NCBI GenBank assembly: GCA_002943765.1
Contig: PQWQ01000016.1
Span: 992,001 to 1,056,000, forward strand
Length of the DNA: 64,000 nt
Direction: 5' to 3'
Source: Psoroptes ovis
Taxonomy: Eukaryota; Arthropoda; Arachnida; Sarcoptiformes; Psoroptidae
Part shown: piece after piece, positions 13,619-25,800 of the stretch
How positions within the stretch are numbered: position 1 is the first letter of the stretch
Layout: every line of letters starts with the position of its first letter
Program-made: the position numbers and the translations under genes
The notes under the pieces: generated by a model
Database searches by the model: none
What the model saw: only the letters and a program-made list of their open reading frames with translations
Told to the model about the DNA's origin: nothing

Positions 13619-16015
13619 TATTATTTATTTATTTTATGGTTTATGTTTATGTGTTTCATTCATTCATTCATAGATTCATTTGAATTCACATACATTTGAG
13701 TATTTGAGTACGAAGACATATTTGAAGACATAAAGAGAACCAAAAAGATTGAATATTTGTTCATTTGTCTTTGAATGAATTTGTTTTTAGAAAAGGTTTT
13801 CAGATTGAATCTAAATGATGAAATGATACATTTTCAAAAAAAAAAGTCTTGAGTTGAATGATGAATTTCTTCTTGAAAATAATCAAATTTAAATTTAGAA
13901 CCAAGTAAAATCTCTTTGAAAACTTGTATTTGCCAAGAATGCAAATATTTTTTGCAGAAATTATCCAACAAACAAACAGAGTGATCAGAGTATAGTGGGT
14001 GAAACATTTTAATTTTTTGTGTGTTTCAAGAAATTTGCTCGAAACTTTTAAATCTACGATACATTATTTTATAATCATAATAAATGTAAAAAATGACAAT
14101 CCTTTCCTGTTCATTTTCAAGGGTTTATTGCTTGAAATTCCTTAAAATTCCTTGAAATTCAAAGAATTCTCTAAGAATTCCTTGAATTTCGAACAATCTA
14201 GGACATATTTTGCATGAATACATGAGAATATTTTTGTTTGTTTTTGTCGAAATATCAAATTCAAGTCATTCAATGTATGTATGTATTCGATGTATTCATT
14301 CATTTTGAATAAATGAATGAATTATGTCAATAATTCTTCATCTAAGAATTGCCATAACCAACCTTTTACAAAACAAACATTTTTTTTTGGCTGGTCGTTG
14401 AAATTCCCAATTGAATTCAATGTGTTTTATATGTGTTTTATGCATATTCAAGGTAAACATATTATGTTTCACTGAATGACACATTTCAATACTTGGAAAT
14501 ATGTTTTTTTTCTTCGATGAAGAATAAATAGATAAATCTTTCAAACCAGTCAGATCTATCATTTTGAATATTCAAAATCATTTATTTATTCATTCATTCA
14601 TTCATTTCAATCATTTATTCCGATTCAATACGATCAATATTCATCTATAGCCCTAATGGTGACAAATGATTATCCATGTTATTCAGCGAAATGAAAAATT
14701 CCGTTTGATTCAAAGCCATTTTGAATCTAATTCAAAGTTTTTGGTTCAATTTCAACAAATTTTCACTGAGTTAATTTGCCAAAAATGTTACACAAATAGT
14801 AAATTAGCTTAATTTGTTGCTCATTTGTTTTTCAGGTTTCATATCGCGAAACTATTCAAAATCAATATTACTACTCAGGTATCAAAATCAAAGAAATTCG
14901 AGGGCCATTTCTCTGCCCAATCAAAATTTTCCTGTAAAATTTCTCGTTGAAACAAGCGGGAAAAAAATGTTTAATCAAATTTAATTTTTTTTTCATTATT
15001 ATTGGATCCAGAACACTGCCCAAAATAATGGTTTTAAATGAAATGATTGAATTAACTCGACAGTAAAAATAGAAAACATGAAATGGCAATTGATTTCAAT
15101 CGATTTTTGTATCGATTATCTTATTTGGACAATTTTTCCCTAATTCTTTCGTTTCATTGCTGTACAGAATTTTGGCCGCTTTTTCTGGGGTATGAAATTG
15201 AATTTTTTTTTTTTTTTTTTTTTGTTTTCGAGGCCTTATGTGCTGTTTGAAAAGTCGATAATGAAAATTGAAAAATGGAAAATTTTCGTGTGTCATACAC
15301 TGAAAACACTGAAACATTTGAAAACAAATAAACATTTGAAAAACACTGAAAATAAACCAAACCAAACAAATGAATGAATGAATGAATCAATCAAACGAAT
15401 CAATAAATATATGATAAATTGAAATTGAAATTATTATTATTATTTGAAAAATATAAAGCCAAAAAATAAATAAAAAATAATTAAATGTTCAAACATAATC
15501 ATTCATTTATTTAGTTCAATTTCAATTCATTTTACTCCATTTTTTAATTCATTTCATTCAATTTCATTTTCCAATTTTTTCAATTTTCAATTTTGATATA
15601 AAAACTAATATTTTTTTTGAATGATTATTATCGTTATTATCATTGATATCATTGATATTATCGATAATCATAACGAACAAATTACAAATTACAAATAACA
15701 AAATGACCATTCATCGTCAATGATAATCAATGATAATGTTTAATGATAATGATCATCATCATCATCATCATCAATGATCATCAATGATCATCAATGATCA
15801 GTGAAATACAAGTATTTTCGTATTTTCGTATTTCAAGAAAATATATATATATTTGTCCATAGAGAATTGTTAATAGGGAAAATGACTTGATATATTCTTT
15901 CATTCATTCATTATTTTCCATGTTTATTATTATTATTATCATTTATAATCATTGATTTTTTTTTCTTCTGTGTGTGGACCCATCATAGGTCACACTATAC
16001 CATCTTGCCCGATGT

Positions 16016-16037
16016 TGTCTTGGGCTAGCCCAAGACA
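16016..16037. repeat. Perfect 22-bp palindrome in a GC-rich island
   Basis: The central 20 bases are GTCTTGGGCTAGCCCAAGAC, and one more complementary base pair lies outside. It has no loop, so it is a fully two-fold symmetric site. The surrounding 60 bases are clearly richer in G and C than the spacer. It could be a dimeric transcription-factor site; no factor is assigned. Confidence 0.9.
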
Positions 16038-17295
16038 CAAGGGTAAATCGTTTTCGATTCATTTTGTTTCATTAAAACTTTTTATTTTTGTTTTATTTAT
16101 TTATTTATTTATATTTATCGAAATTCTTATTGATTAATATTTTGGAGCCAATTTCGTACGAAATTGTACGGAAAAAACTCAATAATCAAATTGATTATTT
16201 GTGTTTTGAAATTTAATTCTTATTTTGAAATTATGTTCATTTGTAATGATTGTTTGTACAAATCGTGAATTTCAATGTTTTTTTCAAGCCAAAATTATAT
16301 CAAAGCTTGAATTGTTTCGAGAACTCTGGGACCCCCGAAAAAAAATTACAATTGATTGATTCACATATATATTTTAGATCAAAAAAAACAAGATTTTCAA
16401 ATTTTCAAACAAAGGTTTTCTAATGATTTTAGAATTTTAAATTGAGTTTTGAATTCATTTTGGAATTTGAAATTTCTCTCTCTGTGTGTGTGTTTGTCTA
16501 TGTACATCCAATTTGTTCAATCTACTTTTTTCTTATTTCATTTTTGTCAATCAAATTGATTGTTTCAATTTTTGTAACATTTGACATTACGATTTAATCT
16601 GTCCGAATTGAACGATAATGTTTGTGTTATATCGTATCAAAATGATTAGTAGAATCGAAACGAATCGAATCAAACATTCAATTCCTTTTCAAAATGATTC
16701 AAAATGATCGAATTGATCTATGTGTACATTTAGGTATTTGTCATTATTTCGATTATTATTATTGTTAAATCGAGGAATTGATGCTTACTACAATATACTT
16801 GATTATTTTCAATGTCGATCATTTTGATGTTTTAATGTTTGTTCGTTTGCTTGTTTGTTTTTTCGATTAATATTTTCCCATGTTTTCACAGTATTTGCCT
16901 TCTACTTCTATGTTGGCTAGTCGTTTCATTCATTTTTGATTCAATTCATTTTCGATTCAGTCGCTTAGTTCATTAGCTGATTACTTGGGCATGTTTCTGA
17001 GGGGCTTTTCGTTTTCTTTCAAACCAAAGATTCAGAACAAATGACAGTTCAAATTTTGTTTGTGGGAGAAACAGGAAATTTTCTACGAAAATTTCGTTTG
17101 ATTTCATTAAACATTTACGTATTTGCTTTATTTTGAATTTATATTTTCATTTTGTTTGTTTAAACTTTATTTATTTGTATTTCTTTCTTCTTTCATTGTT
17201 TATCTGTTTAATTATTATTATTATTAGGGATGTTCATTCATTGAGTTAGCTGGGCCAAAACATTTTCTTAGATTCGAGAAAATGAAAAAAAAATC

Positions 17296-17345
17296 AACCA
17301 GCCAAAATAACTGCTTTGGCTGGTTGGTTGGTTGGTTGGTTGGTT
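17296..17345. repeat. Inverted repeat running into a (TTGG)n array
   Basis: AACCAGCCAAA (17296-17306) and TTTGGCTGGTT (17315-17325) form perfect 11-bp arms with an 8-base loop. The right arm continues into tandem TTGG units. The array may have grown by slippage from the arm. Confidence 0.75.
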
Positions 17346-17522
17346 GATTGATTGGTAATTTTGTATTTCGACTAATTTTGTCTAATTTCGACTAATTTTT
17401 CAGTTTGAAGCCTTGTTTGTTTCGTACGAATCTTACGATTATTTGCTCAGAGTTCAGGGTGTTTTTTTTTTTGCAATTTACTTGTAACAAAAACCAATGG
17501 CTTGTATAATGATAATGCTAAT

Positions 17523-17560
17523 AATATTTTATGTTGAAAACATTTTCAACATAAAATATT
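17523..17560. repeat. Near-perfect palindrome, 18-bp arms, 2-base centre
   Basis: AATATTTTATGTTGAAAA (17523-17540) is followed by CA and then its exact reverse complement (17543-17560). The sequence is AT-rich but not a simple repeat. It is likely able to extrude as a cruciform. Confidence 0.85.
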
Positions 17561-19183
17561 GATTATTTAAGCATATTCTCATCATCATCATGGCTTTTTT
17601 TTTTTTTTTTGGTGGTAGTTTCAATGTAAAATCGTTGAAAAATAATGAATGTTTGAATATCGTTTCAATGTGTTTCAATGCAGAGATGATTTTGAAAATT
17701 TTCTTAATTCATTTCCATTTCCCAAACAAACGAAAATATGAAATGATTCTGTCTTGACTTGGAATTTTCTCTTATTTAAAACATTATTTAGGCCAATTAA
17801 ATCGTCAAAAATTTCATAATTGAGATGATGTTTGAATGTTTTTGGTTGTATAAATATGTTTATTTATATTTTTAAATTGTGTCAATTTGTGTAAATTGTA
17901 AATAATTTAATGTCTTTTCACTGCTTTATCTGTTAGATTGTTGTTTTCGATGAATCTTGAATTTTATCGATTTAAATCATCAAAATAAGATTGATATTTT
18001 CATTTAAAATCTTTGTTAATTTTGTTTCTTTGAAATTACTCGAGTAGTTTCAATGAAATTTAACAGCTTAGAAATTTGGCCAAACACAATAAAACTTGTA
18101 AATATTTTCCAGTGATGACAATATACAATCAAATACAATGTATTTAGCTTTGTAATATTTATTTATCTATTTTGAAATCGATCAATCTTTGATCTCTTGG
18201 CTGTTGTTGTTGTTGTTGGCTAAACGATAATGACATGATTATTATTATTGTCACTTATAATCAAAGTTAAATGTTTATTTTGACTGAAAATAATAATAAT
18301 CATTGATGAACGATAATTGATCTTGATCAAAGCAAAGAAGCAAATCCCGATGATTTGAATCTTCGAATCGATAACCTTTGAAATTTGTATAAAAATTATA
18401 CCATCAAAAATACCAGCACATTTTAAATGAGACAAGTTAATTGACCAAGAATTTACTTTCTATTAAATTTCATCATACAAATTGGATTAAAAGTTTTAAA
18501 TTTCCAAGCTATGAAGCCTTATGACCTGTTAAAAACTTTCACAAAATATACAAAAGAATAGCAGGGATTTTGTGATTTTTGAAAATTTAAATTTTCACCC
18601 TTTTAAAATTCTTGAATTTCTGAATTTTTATGTCAAATTTTTTCCATGTCAAACTCTAAAAACTCCAAAAATTCAATTTGGCTAATTTTTTTTTTTTTTT
18701 TTTTTTTTGTTTGTTATCTCTGTGTGTTTTTGTGTATGATATGTGAATATCGTTGAACTTTGATTCTGGAATTTTTTTTTCTAATTTAATTAATTCAATT
18801 AATGAAATTAATTTAAATTTATTATTTGATTAATTCTGTAATTCCACTATGTTCATATGTATGCATATTACGAAATTGAATCCATTTTTAGGCGAGATTT
18901 GGGCTTTCAATTCATTGCTTTTTGAAAAATGAAATTTTTTATTTCAATTATTAATAATTGATAATAATAATAATAATAATAATTGTATTTGAATGATGGT
19001 ATTTGAATGAAGAAGAATCATTATCACACAAATGTTTGTTGATATGTTTGAATTTCTTTTTCTTGTTTGATTTTATTTTATTTTTTTTCAAAAATTCTTG
19101 ATATATATCTAAGATTAGAGTTGATTTAACATAATTTTATTAAAATAAAATAACAACTGAAATTAAGAAATGAAATATTGTCT

Positions 19184-19299
19184 CTTTTATACCCATCATT
19201 TGAACAATGATGAGTATGTAAACAAGGACGACTAATATGTCATACAATGTAAATGATTAGTATGATGATGGTGGATGCCACCTGGTGGAGACATCCACC
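19184..19299. repeat. Unnamed repeat-like element, copy 1 (shares layout with 48556-48666)
   Basis: It starts with CTTTTATACCCAT and ends in a hairpin of GGTGGATG (19270-19277) and CATCCACC (19292-19299). The hairpin loop contains GCCACCTGGTGG, whose reverse complement is close to a CTCF-type core. A second locus at 48556-48666 has the same start and a comparable GATG...CATC end after similar spacing (90 and 81 bp). It may be a transposon relic or a regulatory module. Confidence 0.45.
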
Positions 19300-20954
19300 A
19301 TTACATATATATATCAGAATTCATAATAATTTTAATATGAATATCAATGAATATAAATTATTGTATGATTAATATGTGAAATGAATGAATGAATGAAATG
19401 AATCATTTTGAAAATCATGAATACATATTTTTTCTCCATTATGAATATATTATAAAATATGTAAAATATTCAACACCGAAAAAAAAAATCGATGACAAAT
19501 ATACATTATGAATGAATGAATGATGATAATAATGCTAATATTAGTGCTAATAATGACAATGATGATGATCATCATCATTATTTGAATACATTCATTCATA
19601 TACACTTAAAGACTATTGTCATGGTAATAATTATCATCATCACGGATTATTTGTAATAGAATTTTTGAAAATCATTTCAACAATATTGTTTTCTTCATTC
19701 AAATTTTACTAAAATTGAATTTTGAATTCATTTATTCATTTATCCAATTCATTTATTCAATTTTCCATCATTGAAATGCCATGAAATATCATGAAATTAG
19801 GCAATATTATTCCCGTACAATCATTTACACGACAAATTTCATGTTATAAAAATTAAATTAATATCATCATCATCATCATCATGATTATGATCAAGATGAT
19901 GAAATTTATTAAAATATATTTATAGTCATTCATTCATTCATTTGTAATAATAATAATCAGCTAATAATGTTAATAACTTTTGTTTCTGTGAAAAAAATTG
20001 TTACAATTTTTTTACATTCGTTCATTGAATTCATTCATTTATTCATCCATTTATTGAGCCTGAAATAATGAGCCCAAATATCAAGACATATATATTTTCC
20101 ATCATTTTTCTTTTGGTTATATTTGGTTTGATATGTTCAACCTTAGCCAAAAAAATATTACTAAGTGATACCTGATATCGGTGTATTTGCTTTCTGCTTT
20201 CATACATATTGATATTGTTTTAAATAATAATAATCATCATTATGTATGCCATTATTGGCTTTGATAATGAAGAATATTTTCATTTTTTGTTTTCAGAAAA
20301 AAAGAAATTATTATTCAGTATGGATATTCGACATTTTTTTGCTTTGCGATATTTCTCTCTTTTGAATATGATTATGTGTTTAATGGTATAAACCCCGCGA
20401 AAAAAAATAAAAATAAGCGATAAATGCTTGTCGTAAAATGCTTGAAAATTGAACCTGGAAAAAAAATGAAAATTCCAGTTGACAATTTACCCTGGTAAAA
20501 AACCTCGAAAAAAATGCACCATTACATAATCAACCAGAAAAAAAATGAATGAATGAATTATAATGATTAACATCGATCATTGTCATTCAAACAAAACAGA
20601 GAAACTAAGTAAAGTGAAAATAAAGTGATAGAAATGTAATGTAATGTAATATGTAATGTAATGCATTTTCCATTTTGAATATATTATCTAAATGTCATTA
20701 TTATTATTTTATTATTATGTGTGACAAAATGTTTTCTGAATTTTTTATTTCATTATTTTTATTTTTGTATCTGATCGTTGATTATTTCTTCATATGGATT
20801 TCTTGAATTTTTTTTTTTGCAGGGGCTAAAATTCCTCATTTAAAAATAATCAACCAATTAACTAATGACAATAATTAATGAAAAAATTTCGTTCGAAATG
20901 AATTTCAAAAAAAAAAAAATTATTATTATTCCATTCAATTTTGAAAATATTTCT

Positions 20955-21233
20955 TTAAAGGTAGAGAAAGGTAAGAGAAGATTGAGCAGGTTCACAGGCT
21001 GCAGGCTGCAGGCTGCAGGCTGCAGGCTGTAGCTTGACACACATATGATGGATTATGCTCGAAAAGAAGAAGATGAAATGGAAATGAATAAAATTATTTC
21101 GATGATCATTTTGCTTCGGTTCAACCCCGAATAGATTCAGTACACCGAGAGCTTCGGTGGTACTTGCAGGCATACTTTTGGGCCATGTCTTACGAATATA
21201 CTTTGTAATAAAGGTATTTTGTTGTGTATGCAT
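20955..21233 (-). other. Island of unusual composition with a 92-codon open frame; possible exon or pseudogene fragment
   Basis: Between about 20940 and 21240 the sequence is less AT-rich and less repetitive than its surroundings. A minus-strand frame is open for 92 codons and includes a normal-looking stretch (ITKYIRKTWPKSMPASTTEA). Its C-terminal part is only the CAGGCTG heptamer array read as protein. I do not recognise a family. It could be a gene remnant; a functional gene is not established. Confidence 0.2.
20995..21029. repeat. Five perfect tandem copies of CAGGCTG
   Basis: The 7-base unit CAGGCTG repeats five times without error. This is the only GC-rich minisatellite of its kind I saw in the window. 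A 7-base unit shifts frame at each copy, so it does not suggest protein repeats. Confidence 0.9.
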
Positions 21234-21869
21234 TCATTGCCTTGTTCGCAATCGATTCAAATCAATCATAATGATTTCAAGTGTATGTTGTGTCATTTAA
21301 TCATTTTGAATCGATTGAAAACATTTGAAAACATTTGAAAATATTAATAATAATAATAATAATGATTATTATTATTTTTCAAAAACAAATATTCAGTTTG
21401 AAACGAAATTTTACAAATTTTTTCTCTCCTCATGAAGAGAAATTACTTGATTCGTATACTTGCTCGAGATCACGTAATAATTCGATTTCGATCAATCGAT
21501 TTTCATACGAAAAAAATGAAAAAGTTTTTTTTTCATATTTACAATTAGGTAATATTAAATGATAATAATGATTGCTGTAAATGTGTCTAAATGAATAATG
21601 ATTATAAAATGTTTAATAATCAATGTTAATAAATAATAATCGATAATTAGATAAACGACACAGAGGTTCATTTCATTTCATTTTCATGTGCTATTTCAAA
21701 GTATTCAAATTTCTGATCTCGAATGATGAATTTTCACAATGGAAAATGGGAAAAAAATTTAATTTTATTAATGATTTAATGTAAAATTATTAATTTGTCA
21801 CAACAACAACAACAACAACAGCAATATAAAATGATTGAATTAATGATTAAATGAATGAATTTCATAGTA

Positions 21870-21951
21870 TTAGGCTGTCCGAAAAGTTTATTCGGCTTAA
21901 TCCGATAGAGTTGTCACATGAAAATCGGCCAGAACTTTTCGTACAACCTCA
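21870..21951. mobile_element. Mariner-type MITE (class b)
   Basis: An 82-bp element flanked by TA. The ends read TTAGGCTGTCCGAAAAGTTT and, inverted, AGAACTTTTCGTACAACCTC. It shares the interior block TTCGGCTTAATC...GAGTTG...CATGAAAATCGGCC with other class b copies. Non-coding. Confidence 0.83.
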
Positions 21952-22753
21952 TATATAATGGTGTATTTGTTCGATGGATTTGACTGAAAAAACTAATGAT
22001 TAAATTGGATTGAATTGAATTGAATTGAATTGAAATTGAATTGAAGTTTCATGTGTTCATGTATTTAAAACATTGAAGAAATGAACAAGGAAAAAATTTT
22101 GATTTTCTTTTCGATGATTCAATTCACATTGATTTCAATTAAGCCTTACTGCGCCTATTGATGAATTCACATTCATTGAAATATGTTCGATGCTTTCTTT
22201 TTGTTCATTTTTGAATGGAAAACATCTTTTCATACATTTTTCTATGAACCGTACAACACAACCGTTCAACAACAACAACAACATCAGCATCACAAAAAAA
22301 TGATCAATTGAAAGGCGAAAAAACGACATGAATTCTAAATCCAAATCAAATCAAATCAAATCAAATCGAATCGATTCACATTAAATTGAGAATCGTCCGT
22401 AAAAAAAACACTTTTGGTGATTGATCGAATCTTTTTTCTTTTTTTTTTAGGTCCATACTTTTATTTGTTGGTTTGACACTAAAGCAACTTAAATTCAAGA
22501 GAATTTATCGGTGAAAGAAAGAATTCACGAATCTTAAGACAAGAATCTATTTGATTACTTTGAATTACTTTGAGAGCGAATCGTAGTGATATCGTGTGTA
22601 TAAGTGTGTGTGGAAATTCGGATGCAGCAGAATTACAAGATTTTATCATCTAAAAGAAATGAATCTGTCCATTTCATTCTATTTTCCATTTCTTCGTTTA
22701 AAAATTGACCATTTCCATTCAAAGAAAATTTTACAATTGTATCTTCTGGTGTA

Positions 22754-22835
22754 TTAGGTTGTTCGAAAAATTCATTCGGTCTCTATCTATGGAATTGCCA
22801 CATGAAAATCGGTCAAAACTTGGCGGACAGCCTAA
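22754..22835. mobile_element. Mariner-type MITE (class b), diverged
   Basis: An 82-bp element flanked by TA. The ends read TTAGGTTGTTCGAAAAATTC and, inverted, AAACTTGGCGGACAGCCTAA. The interior CACATGAAAATCGG is shared with the copy at 21870. Several substitutions in the arms suggest an older copy. Confidence 0.82.
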
Positions 22836-25800
22836 TATTTTGATATCATTTTATTTCATTTCATTTCATTTTTCTTTTCTTTTCTTTAAAAATTTAAGAC
22901 ATTAAAGTTATTACAATCATTATTATTATTATTATCAGTCAAATATTATTGTCAAATTATATTACACACACATATATATATATAGTTATATGATAATAAC
23001 ATTAATAATGATGATAATCATCATCATCATCATCATCATCATCGATGTAATCATGATCATCATGATGATCATGATGATTGCCATTGGTTTATATGGAATG
23101 AGTTATGTGTGTGTGTGTGTGCCATATTATTATTCGTCGTATATTCCATGTTCAAAGATGATACATTTTGAAAATGATCAAAATGGAAAATGTCCAATCA
23201 TTTTATCCATTTTTGTCGATGATTTAAATGATTATATGAATTCACATTGATTCACATTCAATTTGATTTCGATTTGATTTCGTTTTTAGATTTCAGATTT
23301 CAGATTTATAATATTTCAAGTGTTCAATTTTTTTTCCAATTTTTTTGTATTAGAAATGAATCGGATTCCACTGTATTTTCAAGATTAAATAAAATGAATT
23401 GATTTTGTATTTGAATTTGAATTTGAATTTGAACACACACATAGAGTCAAATGAAATGGATAGTATTCGAATGAATGAATGAATGAATGAATGAATGAAT
23501 GAATGAATGATGTTATCAAAAATATTATTTAAACAAACGAATTGAATAGAATTTGTCCATTTATTTCTTGGATTTCAAATACAGATTCAAATACAGAAAT
23601 ATTCATAGAAATTGCATGTAAATCTATTCAATATTTTAATCAAAAAAAAAAAAAAAAAAATGTCCCTTGAAAGATAAAGAATATCCATTGAAAATTGAAT
23701 TAAATTTTTTTTTTGAGTAAACAAGAAGAAACAAGTAAGTTCAATTATATTTACATGAATTTCAATTATATTAGCTTTCATTGAATATTTATTTCTTTGA
23801 AATTTCCAAAATTTCAAATTTCTAATAGATTCATGGTGAAACGATTTGAAAAAAGAGAAGATTAACACTTTTTTTTCCCCGATATTCTCATATTCATATT
23901 CAATGATTGATCAATCGATTGATTCATTGAATGAATATGAATATGAATGAATAAATATGAATGAGAATATTCTTGAATTTCATCTTGAATCTAAGCCGAA
24001 TCATTTTTATTTATGAGAATTATTTATTTTTAGACGCATTTTTTTTTATTTGACCAAAACTAGCGGGTGGTAGCTGTGATGGTGAATCGATCAATCGATC
24101 GTTGAACAACAACGATTATTGAAATCAAAATGTAAAAATATTAAATAAATAAATAAACATAAATAAACATGAATAACCCAAAGAGCCCAATGAATTCATT
24201 GATTTTTTTCTCTGGTTATTTTCCAAAAAAACCAAAAAAAAAAAACAAAAAGTTTTTACATTGAAAGTTTTCATTGAAACCCATGAATCATATTAAATTG
24301 ATATGAATTTGATATTATTGAAAATACGTGAATATTAATTCAGAATATTATCATCATCGAGAATCATATAATCGAGTTTTTCAGCCAACAACAAAAACAA
24401 TTTAAAATGATTATGATGATAATGATAATGATCAGTAGAAATTATTATTATTAATATTATTATTAATATTTTGACAAATAAAATTTGATCCACCTTAATC
24501 CATCCATTTATTTATTTATTTCATTTATTTTTATTTTGATAATTCAATGAATGAATAAATGAATGAATGAATGAAGCATTCAACTAAGCAAGCTATTTAT
24601 TCAATTTATTATTAATTCAATGATTATCATTATGATTTATAAATATTATATTTCATATAATATTTTTCATATTTTTTTATGAAATAAATTGATTAATAAA
24701 TAAATAAATAAATGAATGTCGATTTATGTGATTCAATTTACAAGTTTTTCAATGATTATTCAATGGTGATAGTAATATATATATATTATGAAAATATTTA
24801 AGATCTAAATATAATCAATAATATTTGAGCCCGAAATTATTTGAGGCAAGATCTGTAATCTTCTATAATCATAATCATCATTATCAATGCATGGAAACAG
24901 TTAGATGATAAATTTCAAAGGATTTAAGCCTTTAAAAAAAGTGAAATTGAATGGTATAAGATGCTTAGGCAAAATGTATTTGAATTCTTAAAACAATTTC
25001 AAAGGCAGAGATTTCATTTCATTTTCTTTGAATAATTCAAATATTTTCGCAAATATTAATGTTGAATATTAGCCCTGAAAGATTTGTGAATTGAAATATT
25101 TGAAATTTTCAAAATCTTTTTTTCAAAGATTTAATTTTAAAATTTCGGGAATCCATAGACTAGCATAGACTTATTCGATCATAATTTCAATAAATTTACA
25201 TTTTTGACATTTACAAGTCCAACAAATCCACAGATCCACAAAACAAAAGCGAAAATTATGATCATGGATTGCATCATCATCATTTTCTTGGGCCAAATAC
25301 ATGCATCTATGCGATTGTCATTGTCTGGTGTCATTGTTTTTTGGTGTTTTGGGTCGTTTTGGGGCCGTTTTTTTATGCCTGATTCAAACATTGTTTCGAA
25401 CCCTAAAAGATTCAGCCGTACGAATTCATTGATAGATTTATATCCGTTCATTATTCGTGTATCAATGTGTATCATTATTATTGTTTAAAATTCAAATCAC
25501 ATTTTCATTTTTTTTTGTTTCAAAACCCGAAAATAATCACAATTTCATGGAATAGGCACATATCATCATTGGCCGTATTATTTCGTTATTTCATTATTCT
25601 TTTTCAGCATTATCCTCGATTAGCTTTGATAGATTTCAAATTCAATGAATTCAAATAAATTTAGTTTTTTTTTGTTTTTGAAACAAAATTTGGTCAAACA
25701 AACACACAATTGACGATTTATGTTATGTTTGCTCATTGTCGGTGCGTGTCTTCGTGCGTATATTTATTGTCCATGTCGAATCTGATCAAAAGCAAATATG

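Larger units (their letters stand above)
13619..21869. other. Intergenic, palindromes and simple repeats; no gene supported
   Basis: AT-rich spacer with listed palindromes (16016-16037, 17523-17560), a TTTGGCTGGTT inverted repeat leading into (TTGG)n at 17296-17345, a repeat-like element at 19184-19299 and a heptamer array at 20995-21029. A 10-base ATCATCAATG tandem lies at about 15768-15800. Poly-T runs up to about 20 bases are frequent. I found no exon chain on either strand. Confidence 0.55.

Noticed and set aside
25179..25488. Open frames on both strands over the same 300 bp
   Set aside because: Neither has a recognisable motif, and mutual openness is expected when few stops fall by chance. 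Kept only as spacer.
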